A stretch of DNA of 7,884 bases from an uncultured Oscillospiraceae bacterium (GCA_900552285.1 URYV01000072.1:1-7884); one strand, 5' to 3'; positions 1 through 7,511 are shown, numbered from the stretch's first letter. The notes: a model not told the origin generated them from the sequence alone. A program made the numbers and translations.

Positions 1-90
1 AATGGGGTAGATGCCGGCGACTTCGGTAAACGCATAGGATACGTGCGCCGCGGCATTGTTGCCGTCCATCGTTTTGAACTTACGAGCCAA
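1..90 (-). CDS. nifJ: Pyruvate:ferredoxin (flavodoxin) oxidoreductase, N-terminal 30 codons, cut by the window edge
   Basis: Read on the minus strand from a TTG start at 90-88, the translation opens MARKFKTMDGNNAAAHVSYA and continues FTEVAGIYPI to the window edge. This is the signature N-terminus of pyruvate:ferredoxin oxidoreductase (domain I, pyruvate-binding side), which normally runs to about 1,170-1,200 residues. In that family the enzyme converts pyruvate and CoA to acetyl-CoA and CO2 with reduction of ferredoxin or flavodoxin, in the cytoplasm, using thiamine pyrophosphate and Fe-S clusters. The TTG start is supported by an AGGAGGT ribosome binding site at 105-99 with an 8-base gap and by family alignment from the first residue; no ATG lies nearby upstream. 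It is divergent from the yifB fragment. Only the N-terminus is visible, so integrity of the rest is unknown. Confidence 0.88.
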   Translation of the reverse strand, partial: MARKFKTMDGNNAAAHVSYAFTEVAGIYPI

Positions 91-127
91 TTTCAATTAC
101 CTCCTAATAGTAATTACATAATTGTAC

Positions 128-156
128 CGCATAATCATAACACACTTTTTTGTCAA
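128..156 (-). promoter_or_regulatory. Candidate sigma-A promoter of the pyruvate:ferredoxin oxidoreductase gene
   Basis: On the minus strand a perfect TTGACA (156-151) is followed after 17 bases by TATGCG (133-128). The -35 is consensus but the -10 is weak. It lies about 40 bases upstream of the TTG start, leaving room for a short leader with the ribosome binding site. A slightly different -10 (TATGAT just upstream) would give too short a spacer. Confidence 0.45.
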
Positions 157-253
157 AGTAAATGAGAAATCCTGTACGCAGCACAGAAAAACCGGAAATA
201 TCGACTGTAAATTTGAGGGAAACTCGGAATGCAGCCGCCTTGAGAATTTCCTG

Positions 254-282
254 TTGGTTTTTTGCCGGAAATGCGGTATGAT
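254..282 (+). promoter_or_regulatory. Candidate sigma-A promoter for the yifB fragment and downstream genes
   Basis: TTGGTT (254-259), a 17-base spacer and TATGAT (277-282) form a reasonable housekeeping promoter. It would start transcription near 289 and give a roughly 90-base leader that contains the GC-rich hairpin at 308-353. Because of the fusion downstream, this would now be the nearest visible promoter for the dus fragment and the lipoprotein gene. Confidence 0.5.
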
Positions 283-307
283 AGAACTGGAAGAAGAAAA
301 ACGAGGC

Positions 308-353
308 GGTACCGCTGCGCGGCGAGGCCGTCTCTGCCGAGGCGCGCGGTATC
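308..353 (+). promoter_or_regulatory. GC-rich leader hairpin upstream of the yifB fragment
   Basis: TACCGC (310-315) pairs with GCGGTA (346-351). GCGC (317-320) pairs with GCGC (342-345), and GGC (321-323) with GCC (336-338). A one-base bulge (316) and a three-base bulge (339-341) interrupt the stem, and the loop is 12 bases (324-335). An outer G-C and a G-U pair extend it to 308/353. There is no T-run after it, so it is not an intrinsic terminator. It ends 12 bases before the AGGAGG at 366-371. A role in mRNA stability or translation is only inferred. Confidence 0.45.
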
Positions 354-378
354 GGAAAACGGAAGAGGAGGCGCCGCT

Positions 379-597
379 ATGCTCAGTCATGTGCGTTCCA
401 TGGGACTGCTCGGGATCGAGGGCTATGAGGTCTCGGTGGAGTGCTTCATCACGAACGGACTGCCGGCTTTTGATGTGGTCGGGCTTCCGGACGCAGCGGT
501 CAAGGAATCGCGTGAGCGCGTGCGCGCCGCGATCAAAAACTGCGGCTTCAAATTCCCGGTCAGCCGGATCACGCTGAATCTGCTTCTGCGTCGGTGA
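379..597 (+). CDS. YifB/ComM-family Mg-chelatase-like ATPase, N-terminal fragment (3' truncated)
   Basis: The ATG at 379 is preceded by AGGAGG (366-371) with a 7-base gap. The translation starts MLSHVRSMGLLGIEGYEVSV, the characteristic opening of YifB/ComM proteins, and includes FDVVGLPDAAVKESRERVRAA (residues about 31-51) typical of their N-terminal Lon-S5-like domain. Full-length members are about 500 residues, with an AAA+ Mg-chelatase domain; ComM is a branch-migration helicase for natural transformation. Here family similarity stops at ITLNL (residues 64-68), where APAD normally follows; four unrelated residues (LLRR at the very end) and a TGA come next. The remaining roughly 430 residues, including the Walker motifs, are missing, so the product should be inactive. 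Arg codons are nearly all CGN and Ile codons all ATC, unlike the downstream dus segment. Confidence 0.82.
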   Translation: MLSHVRSMGLLGIEGYEVSVECFITNGLPAFDVVGLPDAAVKESRERVRAAIKNCGFKFPVSRITLNLLLRR

Positions 598-622
598 GCT
601 CGCCTCGGCCAAGGGCATTTCC

Positions 623-1450
623 ATGAACGATAAAAAGTCGGCCGAGCTGCTTTTTGTGGGCGAAAGGGAACGCCCCACGGCAAGTCAGCTTTTCGGAAAC
701 GACCCCGTTGTTATGGCTGCTGCGGCGCGAAAGGCCATGGAATATCGGCCGGATTTTATAGATATAAATATGGGCTGTCCCGCCCCGAAGGTCGCTAATC
801 ACGGCGGAGGGAGCGGTCTTTTGAAGGATCTTCCCCTTGCCGAGCGGGTTGCAAGGGCGGTGATCGAGGCGTCCGATGTTCCCGTTTCGGCCAAAATCAG
901 AATAGGCTGGAACGGTGAAAGCATGGTGGCCGTCGAGCTTGCAAAAAGACTTGAACAGGCGGGAATTTCCATGATAACCGTTCACGGACGCACAAGGGAG
1001 CAGCAATATGCTCCGCCCGTTGATCTCGACGCCATTGCCGCCGTGAAAAAGGCGGTGTCGATTCCCGTCGTCGGAAACGGCGATGTTTTCACTCCGAAGG
1101 ACGCCGCGCGGATGTATGAGCATACCGGCTGCGACATGATAATGATCGGCAGGGGAGCCATGGGTTCGCCTTGGATTTTTTCGGCCGTCAACGCATACTT
1201 GAGCGAAGGAAGGCTGCTGCCCGAGCCCCCCGTTGCCGAAAGGATGAGATTTATGCTCAGGCAGGCAAGGCTCATGTGCGAATATAAGGAACCCAAAATT
1301 GCCTGCCTGCAGATGAGAAAGCAGGCTGCGTGGTATATAAAGGGTATAAAGGGCGCTGCCGAAATCAGAAAAAAGGTTTTCGGTATAACCGAAATTTCTC
1401 AGCTTGAAAGGCTTGCTTTTGAAATAGTGGAAAGGGAGAAAAATTCATGA
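623..1450 (+). CDS. tRNA-dihydrouridine synthase, DusB family, 5' truncated
   Basis: Dus enzymes reduce uridines in tRNA D-loops with FMN and NADPH. Counting from the ATG at 623, visible landmarks are QLFG (22-25), DINMGCPAPK (47-56) with the catalytic Cys at 52, KIRIGW (91-96), HGRTREQQY (121-129), GNGDVFTP (151-158) and GRGAMGSPWIF (177-187), in family order. The C-terminal helical tRNA-binding region is complete. The same frame shows family-like sequence upstream of the ATG, FCVGELASAKGIS from 584, matching the usual segment before the Met. Upstream of about 583 the frame is yifB sequence with a TGA at 575-577. The first ~35-40 residues, including the FMN-binding APMAG strand, are therefore absent. 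The ATG at 623 has no convincing ribosome binding site. Likely non-functional, or an assembly artefact. The stop overlaps the lipoprotein start. Confidence 0.85.
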   Translation: MNDKKSAELLFVGERERPTASQLFGNDPVVMAAAARKAMEYRPDFIDINMGCPAPKVANHGGGSGLLKDLPLAERVARAVIEASDVPVSAKIRIGWNGESMVAVELAKRLEQAGISMITVHGRTREQQYAPPVDLDAIAAVKKAVSIPVVGNGDVFTPKDAARMYEHTGCDMIMIGRGAMGSPWIFSAVNAYLSEGRLLPEPPVAERMRFMLRQARLMCEYKEPKIACLQMRKQAAWYIKGIKGAAEIRKKVFGITEISQLERLAFEIVEREKNS

Positions 1451-1911
1451 AAAAATTTATCTGTATAATTGCGGTTCTTGCGGTCGTGCTGTCGCTTACG
1501 GCCTGCTCCACCGACACATACTCTGAAAGCAGCAAATCGTCGAATTTTCTGCTTAAAAACGTTGTGTCGGTCAAGCTTTCGGGTCCGGGAACCGAGATCG
1601 GCGGCGACGACACCGAGGTCACGCTCGATTCCGAAAGCGGACAGCAGTTCAACGATTTTATAACCCTTGTCAAGGGCAAAAAGCTTGATTCCATCCCCGA
1701 AAGCCACATTTTCGGTATGGCGCTCATAACCTATACCACCAAATATGACGAACAGATAAAGGCCTATCCCGCCAATGACGGCTCAAATTATATTCAGCTT
1801 TATTCGCTCAATACCATGACCTGCAAATATCTTGAGCTGTCCGAGGGCGATATGCAAAATCTTGTTTCGGTGTTCGAACGCAACGGAATTTCGGTCAATT
1901 ACGGGAGCTGA
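1447..1911 (+). CDS. Small secreted lipoprotein of unknown function
   Basis: The 154-residue product begins MKKFICIIAVLAVVLSLTAC, with a positively charged start, a hydrophobic stretch and an LTAC lipobox whose Cys is residue 20. It should be lipidated and anchored to the outer face of the membrane. A Ser/Thr-rich linker (21-32) follows, then a compact roughly 120-residue mixed domain with no recognised catalytic motif. Segments such as AYPANDGSNYIQLYS (99-113) and a C-terminal helix ending in NGISVNYGS give a well-ordered look. The ATG shares ATGA with the stop of the dus gene (1447-1450), so translation is probably coupled, and GGGAG (1434-1438) provides a ribosome binding site. I do not recognise the family. 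Intact by length, start and codon use. Confidence 0.82.
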   Translation: MKKFICIIAVLAVVLSLTACSTDTYSESSKSSNFLLKNVVSVKLSGPGTEIGGDDTEVTLDSESGQQFNDFITLVKGKKLDSIPESHIFGMALITYTTKYDEQIKAYPANDGSNYIQLYSLNTMTCKYLELSEGDMQNLVSVFERNGISVNYGS

Positions 1912-1919
1912 CACGGTGA

Positions 1920-2060
1920 GAATATAAAAAGTTTCGTTCGGGTGAATTTGCCGCCGAGAGGCTTTACACCGGCTGCGGATTTCGGTTTGTCGCCGAAAAA
2001 GATATGTTCTATGAGGACACGGGACTGGCCGAATACAAAATTCTTGAATATGAAATTTAA
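1920..2060 (+). pseudogene. C-terminal remnant of a GNAT-type N-acetyltransferase without a start codon
   Basis: In the frame ending at TAA 2058-2060, an open stretch follows a TGA at 1917-1919. It has no ATG, GTG or TTG near its beginning and reads 46 residues, including AAERLYTGCGFRFVAEKDM then FYEDTGLAEYKILEYEI. The pattern LY-x-x-CGF-x-FV followed by MFYEDTG and a tyrosine-rich end resembles the final strands of GNAT acetyltransferases (the LY..xGF motif lies in the acetyl-CoA-binding half). The rest of the domain, about 120 residues, is missing. The remnant begins within 10 bases of the lipoprotein stop and is followed by a strong terminator, so it looks like the last gene of the unit after a 5' deletion. 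The family call comes from pattern memory and is moderate. Confidence 0.55.
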
Positions 2061-2067
2061 ATTTTTC

Positions 2068-2108
2068 GCCTTTAGTTGCATGGGTTTATGCAACCGAAGG
2101 CTTTTTTT
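2068..2108 (+). terminator. Rho-independent terminator after the dus-lipoprotein unit
   Basis: A 14-base arm (2068-2081) pairs with 2088-2101 with one A-C mismatch and one T-G wobble. The loop is the six bases GGGTTT, followed by seven T (2102-2108). It closes the left-hand unit before the groESL promoter. Confidence 0.9.
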
Positions 2109-2142
2109 GTTCCCATATTTGTAAACAATTTTTTAAAACCTC

Positions 2143-2170
2143 TTGACTTTGCGACAAAAGGTGCTACAAT
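2143..2170 (+). promoter_or_regulatory. groESL promoter, sigma-A type
   Basis: TTGACT (2143-2148), a 16-base spacer and TACAAT (2165-2170). Transcription should begin around 2177, that is inside the first arm of the CIRCE operator, the usual geometry for HrcA repression. Confidence 0.85.
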
Positions 2171-2173
2171 GAA

Positions 2174-2200
2174 TTAGCACTCGGAGGAAAAGAGTGCTAA
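2174..2200 (+). promoter_or_regulatory. CIRCE operator (HrcA binding site)
   Basis: TTAGCACTC (2174-2182), nine bases, then GAGTGCTAA (2192-2200): a perfect match to the CIRCE inverted repeat. HrcA binds this element to repress groESL and releases it upon heat shock, with GroEL promoting HrcA activity (established for Bacillus and relatives). hrcA itself is not in the window. Confidence 0.97.
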
Positions 2201-2223
2201 AAGTGTTTACTTATTACATTTAG

Positions 2224-2520
<297 letters not shown>

Positions 2521-2536
2521 GTAAGAGAAAGGTTGA

Positions 2537-4183
<1,647 letters not shown>

Positions 4184-4201
4184 TAAACAAACGCGAGATT
4201 A

Positions 4202-4254
4202 CTGTTATCGATAAGCAATATATCGATAAGACTTGCTTTGTATCAAAATAACAG
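4202..4254 (+). repeat. Nested inverted repeat and direct repeat downstream of groEL
   Basis: CTGTTAT (4202-4208) can pair with ATAACAG (4248-4254). Inside it, GATA (4210-4213) pairs with TATC (4241-4244), and AGCAA with TTGCT (4214-4218 with 4233-4237). The 9-mer ATCGATAAG occurs twice, 15 bases apart (4207-4215, 4222-4230), and TTATCGATAA (4205-4214) is itself a palindrome. No T-run follows, and the true terminator is further downstream. A 3'-UTR structure or a protein site are both possible. Confidence 0.4.
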
Positions 4255-4268
4255 GTCAAAGACCGTTT

Positions 4269-4300
4269 AAGGGAGTATCTTTATTGATATTCCCTTTTTT
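4269..4300 (+). terminator. Rho-independent terminator of the groESL operon
   Basis: An 11-base arm (4269-4279) pairs with 4286-4296 with one G-T wobble. The loop is TTTATT, and the descending arm runs straight into six T, with more T-rich sequence beyond (4302-4320). Confidence 0.9.
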
Positions 4301-4332
4301 CATTTTTTTTGGATTTTTTTGACCTTTGGGGA

Positions 4333-4361
4333 TTGAAAAATATGTGTTAATTGGATATAAT
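4333..4361 (+). promoter_or_regulatory. Promoter of the membrane pyrophosphatase gene
   Basis: TTGAAA (4333-4338), exactly 17 bases, then a perfect TATAAT (4356-4361). The predicted start near 4368 gives a leader of about 72 bases carrying the inverted repeat at 4378-4417. It also rules out any translation start further upstream. Confidence 0.85.
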
Positions 4362-4377
4362 GTGTTTGTTAAACCAT

Positions 4378-4417
4378 GTGAAATTAACATGAATTCGTGT
4401 GATAATGTTAATTTCGC
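4378..4417 (+). promoter_or_regulatory. Perfect inverted repeat in the pyrophosphatase leader
   Basis: GAAATTAACAT (4380-4390) and ATGTTAATTTC (4405-4415) are perfect 11-base arms around a 14-base spacer. A G-U and a G-C pair extend the arms to 4378 and 4417. No T-run follows. The repeat sits about 10 bases after the predicted transcription start and ends 9 bases before the GGAGG ribosome binding site. It could act as an mRNA hairpin affecting translation or as a DNA operator. The spacer contains TCGTGTGAT, the reverse complement of ATCACACGA found twice in the control region at 7595-7645. Confidence 0.6.
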
Positions 4418-4439
4418 CAAAAGATGTGGAGGCAAAAAT

Positions 4440-6548
4440 ATGGCAATGTTAGAACAGTATTTTCCTCTTTTGACTCTTGCGGTTGCGCTTGTTGCGCTTG
4501 TCTTTGTGGCTCTCACGGCCAAAAAGGTCTTCGGTTTTTCCGAGGGCAACGACCGCATGGCAAAGCTTTCGGCGTCCATCCGCTCGGGAGCAAACGCGTT
4601 TTTAAAGAGGCAATACACCGTTGTAGCGATCATCTTTGTGGTCGTGGCGCTCATCCTCGGAGTGATGGCAATCACGGGGAATCTTTCTCCCTTTGTGCCC
4701 TTCGCTTTCCTGACCGGCGGAATTTATTCGGCTCTTGCCGGATTTGTCGGAATGAAGATAGCCACTTCCTCAAACGCAAGAACAGCAAACGCATGTCAGA
4801 GCTCTCTTAACAAGGGACTCAAGGTGGCCTTTTCGGCCGGTTCGGTCATGGGCTTCACCGTTGTGGCTCTCGGCCTTTTTGACATTTCGGTTTGGTTCGT
4901 TCTTCTCAAATTTGTATTTAAGCTCGGAATTGACGACATCACCAACGCCATGGTAATGTTCGGAATGGGAGCTTCCTTTATGGCTCTCTTTGCCCGTGTG
5001 GGCGGCGGAATTTTCACCAAGGCCGCCGACGTGGGTGCCGACCTTGTGGGTAAGGTTGAGGCCGGAATTCCCGAGGACGACCCCCGCAACCCCGCCGTTA
5101 TCGCCGACAACGTGGGCGACAACGTGGGCGACGTGGCCGGCATGGGCGCCGACCTCTACGAGTCCTATTTCGGCTCTATAGTTTCCTGCTGCGCTCTCGC
5201 AACCGCCGCCTTCAGAAGCGTCGGAACCGAGATGATGACAAGAGCGGTTATCGTTCCGCTGCTCATCGCCGCCGTGGGAATCATCTGCTCCATGCTCGGA
5301 ACCTTCCTTGTCCGCACCAAAGAGGACACCAATCAAAAGACCCTGCTTTCGGCTCTTCGCCGCGGAACCAACATGGCTTCGGTGCTTGTGGCAATCGCCG
5401 CATTCCCCATTGTTTGGTTCGTGCTCGGACAGGAGCATTTTAAAATTTATTTCTCCATTCTTTCGGGACTTCTTGCCGGAGTGCTTATCGGTCTCGCAAC
5501 CGAATATTTCACCTCCGACAGCTATAAGCCCACCAAAAAGCTTGCAGCCCAGTCGGAAACCGGCTCTGCCACCATTATCATCGGCGGAATCGGTCTCGGA
5601 ATGCTTTCCACCGCCGTGCCCATCATCATTGTCGGCGCCGCCATTCTCGCCGCATATTATTTCGCCGGCGGCTTTGCGGAGGGTGCCGGAAATCTCGGCC
5701 TCTACGGCGTGGCGCTTGCCGCCGTGGGAATGCTTTCCACCCTCGGCATAACCCTTGCCACCGACGCCTACGGCCCTGTTGCCGATAACGCAGGCGGTAT
5801 CGCCGAAATGGCGGGACTCGATCCCGAGGTCAGAGAGCGTACCGACGCCCTCGATTCCCTCGGAAATACCACCGCCGCCACCGGTAAGGGCTTTGCAATA
5901 GGCTCTGCGGCACTTACCGCCCTCGCGCTTATTGCGTCCTACATCGACCAGCTCGGTGTTAAGGGCTTTGAAGGAATAAACCTCAGCGTTATGGAACCCT
6001 CCGTGCTTGTCGGTCTTATGATCGGCGCCTGCCTGCCCTTTGTTTTCGCCGCTCTCACCATGGAGTCGGTGGGCAAGGCTGCACAGAGCATTGTTAAGGA
6101 AGTCCGCCGTCAGTTCAAGGAAATCGTCGGCATTATGGACGGAAAGGCCGAGCCCGACTATAAGACCTGCGTCGATCTTTGCACCCGTTCCTCACTTCAC
6201 GAAATGGTTCTTCCTTCGGTTATCGCCATTGTGGTTCCCGTTCTTGTGGGACTCATTCTCGGACCCAACGGAGTCATCGGACTTCTCGCCGGCGCAACGG
6301 TTACCGGATTCCTCATTGCAATATTCATGAGCAATTCCGGCGGCGCATGGGATAATGCCAAGAAATATATCGAGGCGGGCAACTTCGGCGGAAAGGGCAG
6401 CGATTGCCACAAGGCCGCCGTTGTGGGCGACACCGTGGGCGATCCCTTTAAGGATACCTCCGGCCCTGCAATCAACATTCTCATCAAGCTTCTTTCGGTG
6501 GTTTCCATCGTCTTTGCGGGACTTGTGGTTAACTTCCACCTGATGTAA
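4440..6548 (+). CDS. hppA: Membrane-bound ion-pumping inorganic pyrophosphatase (K+-dependent type)
   Basis: This 702-residue integral membrane protein couples hydrolysis of pyrophosphate to export of Na+ or H+. Family members have about 16 transmembrane helices, and the product is hydrophobic throughout. The pyrophosphate/Mg site is intact: DVGADLVGKVEAG (197-209), then IPEDDPRNP (210-218), DNVGDNVGD (223-231) and, near the C-terminus, GDTVGDPFKDTSGP (663-676). GNTTAATGKG (475-484) has Ala at the position that is Lys in K+-independent enzymes, so K+ activation is expected. ADLYESY with Glu241 fits the Glu position described for Na+-pumping members, so Na+ transport is plausible but not proven. 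The ATG at 4440 is chosen because TGGAGG (4427-4432) lies 7 bases upstream and the promoter at 4333-4361 lies downstream of more distal starts. Single-gene unit, intact. Confidence 0.96.
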   Translation: MAMLEQYFPLLTLAVALVALVFVALTAKKVFGFSEGNDRMAKLSASIRSGANAFLKRQYTVVAIIFVVVALILGVMAITGNLSPFVPFAFLTGGIYSALAGFVGMKIATSSNARTANACQSSLNKGLKVAFSAGSVMGFTVVALGLFDISVWFVLLKFVFKLGIDDITNAMVMFGMGASFMALFARVGGGIFTKAADVGADLVGKVEAGIPEDDPRNPAVIADNVGDNVGDVAGMGADLYESYFGSIVSCCALATAAFRSVGTEMMTRAVIVPLLIAAVGIICSMLGTFLVRTKEDTNQKTLLSALRRGTNMASVLVAIAAFPIVWFVLGQEHFKIYFSILSGLLAGVLIGLATEYFTSDSYKPTKKLAAQSETGSATIIIGGIGLGMLSTAVPIIIVGAAILAAYYFAGGFAEGAGNLGLYGVALAAVGMLSTLGITLATDAYGPVADNAGGIAEMAGLDPEVRERTDALDSLGNTTAATGKGFAIGSAALTALALIASYIDQLGVKGFEGINLSVMEPSVLVGLMIGACLPFVFAALTMESVGKAAQSIVKEVRRQFKEIVGIMDGKAEPDYKTCVDLCTRSSLHEMVLPSVIAIVVPVLVGLILGPNGVIGLLAGATVTGFLIAIFMSNSGGAWDNAKKYIEAGNFGGKGSDCHKAAVVGDTVGDPFKDTSGPAINILIKLLSVVSIVFAGLVVNFHLM

Positions 6549-6565
6549 GAATATGGCTTAAAGTT

Positions 6566-6600
6566 AAAAGCCTGTCCGAAAAATCGGGCAGGCTTTTTTT
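6566..6600 (+). terminator. Terminator after the pyrophosphatase gene, probably bidirectional
   Basis: AAAAGCCTGTCCGA (6566-6579) pairs with 6584-6597 with one T-G wobble and an AAAA loop, and is followed by a T-run to 6600. On the opposite strand the same hairpin is followed by four T, so it may also end the leftward repressor/peptidase transcript that stops at 6622. Confidence 0.92.
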
Positions 6601-6621
6601 AGTTTGTATTTATCGGGCTTT

Positions 6622-7059
6622 TTAAAGCTCGCGCTTATAGGCCTCAAGCGCGGCGGGGTCGATTCCGGTTACCGAGGACAGCGAGTCGATGGACAAATCG
6701 GAAAATTCAGCCGACTCTTTCCATTTGCAAAGCAGCAGACAGGCGGCAAAATAGTCGGCCTGCCGTTCAAACCGTCCGGTTTCAAGGGCGGTTTTTGTTT
6801 TCATGAAAAACGAGTTTGTATTTGGGTGAAGAAGCGCGTGCCCCAGCTCGTGTGCGGCCACAAAGGAGTCTTTAGGCGGTTTTAATGCCTCGTTGACGAT
6901 AATAACACTTCGCCCGTCGACATTGTAGTAAAACCCGCTGACAGAGCTCGGAAGGGGAGATTTGAAAATATTCACCGAAAGCTCGCCGCAAAGTCTGAAT
7001 GGGTCGCAGCTGCCGTATTTTTCGTAAAGCCCTTCGGCGAGGGCTTTAATTTTTTTCAT
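6622..7059 (-). CDS. ImmA/IrrE-family zinc metallopeptidase
   Basis: The 145-residue protein carries HELGH (70-74), the gluzincin zinc and catalytic motif, with ERQADYFAACLL (98-109) downstream supplying the expected third ligand region (Glu98 and Asp102 are candidates). This order, VNEAL, AAHELGHALLH, then ERQAD.FAA, is typical of ImmA/IrrE (formerly DUF955) proteins. In ICEBs1, ImmA cleaves the partner repressor ImmR and so derepresses the element; the same role is inferred here. The ATG at 7059 is preferred: AGAGAGG lies upstream, and the MKKIKALAEGLYEKY opening fits the family. A further in-frame ATG at 7107 would extend deep into the repressor gene. The start overlaps the repressor's 3' end by 14 bases, implying one mRNA and coupled translation. 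Confidence 0.88.
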   Translation of the reverse strand: MKKIKALAEGLYEKYGSCDPFRLCGELSVNIFKSPLPSSVSGFYYNVDGRSVIIVNEALKPPKDSFVAAHELGHALLHPNTNSFFMKTKTALETGRFERQADYFAACLLLCKWKESAEFSDLSIDSLSSVTGIDPAALEAYKREL

Positions 7060-7423
7060 CGCTTTGCCTCTCTTTTTGGGAAAGTACGACCGCGGCGCTG
7101 ACCTCAATCGCGTCGGACAGCTGTTTCAGCTCTTTGTCGGTCAGGGCCTCTCCCTTAAACATAAGCCCGTCGGCACAGAGCAAGCGGTTTTTAAGCTCGG
7201 CAATAAGCTCGCTTACGTCACGCTCCTTTTTGTCCTCCTCAAGAAGATAATCGGTGGTGACCGAGAAAAAATCGGCAATGGCGGTAACGTCGGAAATCGA
7301 AGGACTTCGACGGTTTTGTTCATACATTCCCACCGCGCTGGCGCTTATTCCGAGAAAAGAGGCAAGCTCGCCCTGGGTCAGCCGCTTGCTTTTCCTCAGC
7401 TTTTTAAGTTTATCTCCAAACAC
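7046..7423 (-). CDS. XRE-family helix-turn-helix repressor (ImmR-like)
   Basis: The 125-residue protein has a classic Cro/C1-type helix-turn-helix domain at residues about 5-60: LRKSKRLTQGELASFLGIS, SASAVGMYEQNRRSPS, then ISDVTAIADFFSVTTDYLL. A charged linker and a helical C-terminal part (about 68-125) follow, probably for dimerisation and for recognition by the peptidase. The start is GTG at 7423-7421, with AAAGGTG (7436-7430) six bases upstream; no ATG fits. It lies directly upstream of and overlaps the ImmA-type gene, and is divergent from the small ORF at 7736. A leftward promoter at 7540-7512 overlaps a copy of the repeated ATCACAC motif, which suggests autoregulation. Which target genes it controls beyond the divergent promoter is not visible. 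Confidence 0.9.
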   Translation of the reverse strand: MFGDKLKKLRKSKRLTQGELASFLGISASAVGMYEQNRRSPSISDVTAIADFFSVTTDYLLEEDKKERDVSELIAELKNRLLCADGLMFKGEALTDKELKQLSDAIEVSAAVVLSQKERQSDEKN

Positions 7424-7445
7424 GTTCTACACCTTTTTCCCTTTT

Positions 7446-7477
7446 GGCTTTTGTCGGCGGCAAAAGCCTCTTTTTTT
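7446..7477 (+). terminator. Terminator-like hairpin, plus strand, inside the repressor leader
   Basis: GGCTTTTG (7446-7453) pairs perfectly with CAAAAGCC (7461-7468) around a seven-base loop, then TC and seven T (7471-7477). This has the form of an intrinsic terminator for plus-strand transcripts. On the minus strand it is a leader hairpin with no T-run. It may stop antisense read-through before the rightward promoter. Confidence 0.6.
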
Positions 7478-7511
7478 AAAGTTTTTCTCATGTTCGCTGT
7501 TTTCCGTTGAC

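Noticed and set aside
97..678. 193-codon minus-strand frame across the nifJ promoter and yifB fragment
   Set aside because: Its sequence is low-complexity, rich in Ser and Arg. It runs through promoters and leaders and is opposite clear yifB and dus coding sequence.
1942..2124. 60-codon plus-strand frame downstream of the lipoprotein
   Set aside because: It reads through the terminator hairpin, and the GNAT-like frame explains the same bases better.
4326..4439. Upstream ATG extending the pyrophosphatase by 38 residues
   Set aside because: It lies before the promoter, lacks a ribosome binding site, and the extra residues do not fit the family N-terminus.
7060..7107. Longer start for the ImmA-type peptidase
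   Set aside because: It would overlap the repressor gene by 62 bases and adds Arg/Lys-rich residues not expected in the family. The ATG at 7059 has its own ribosome binding site.
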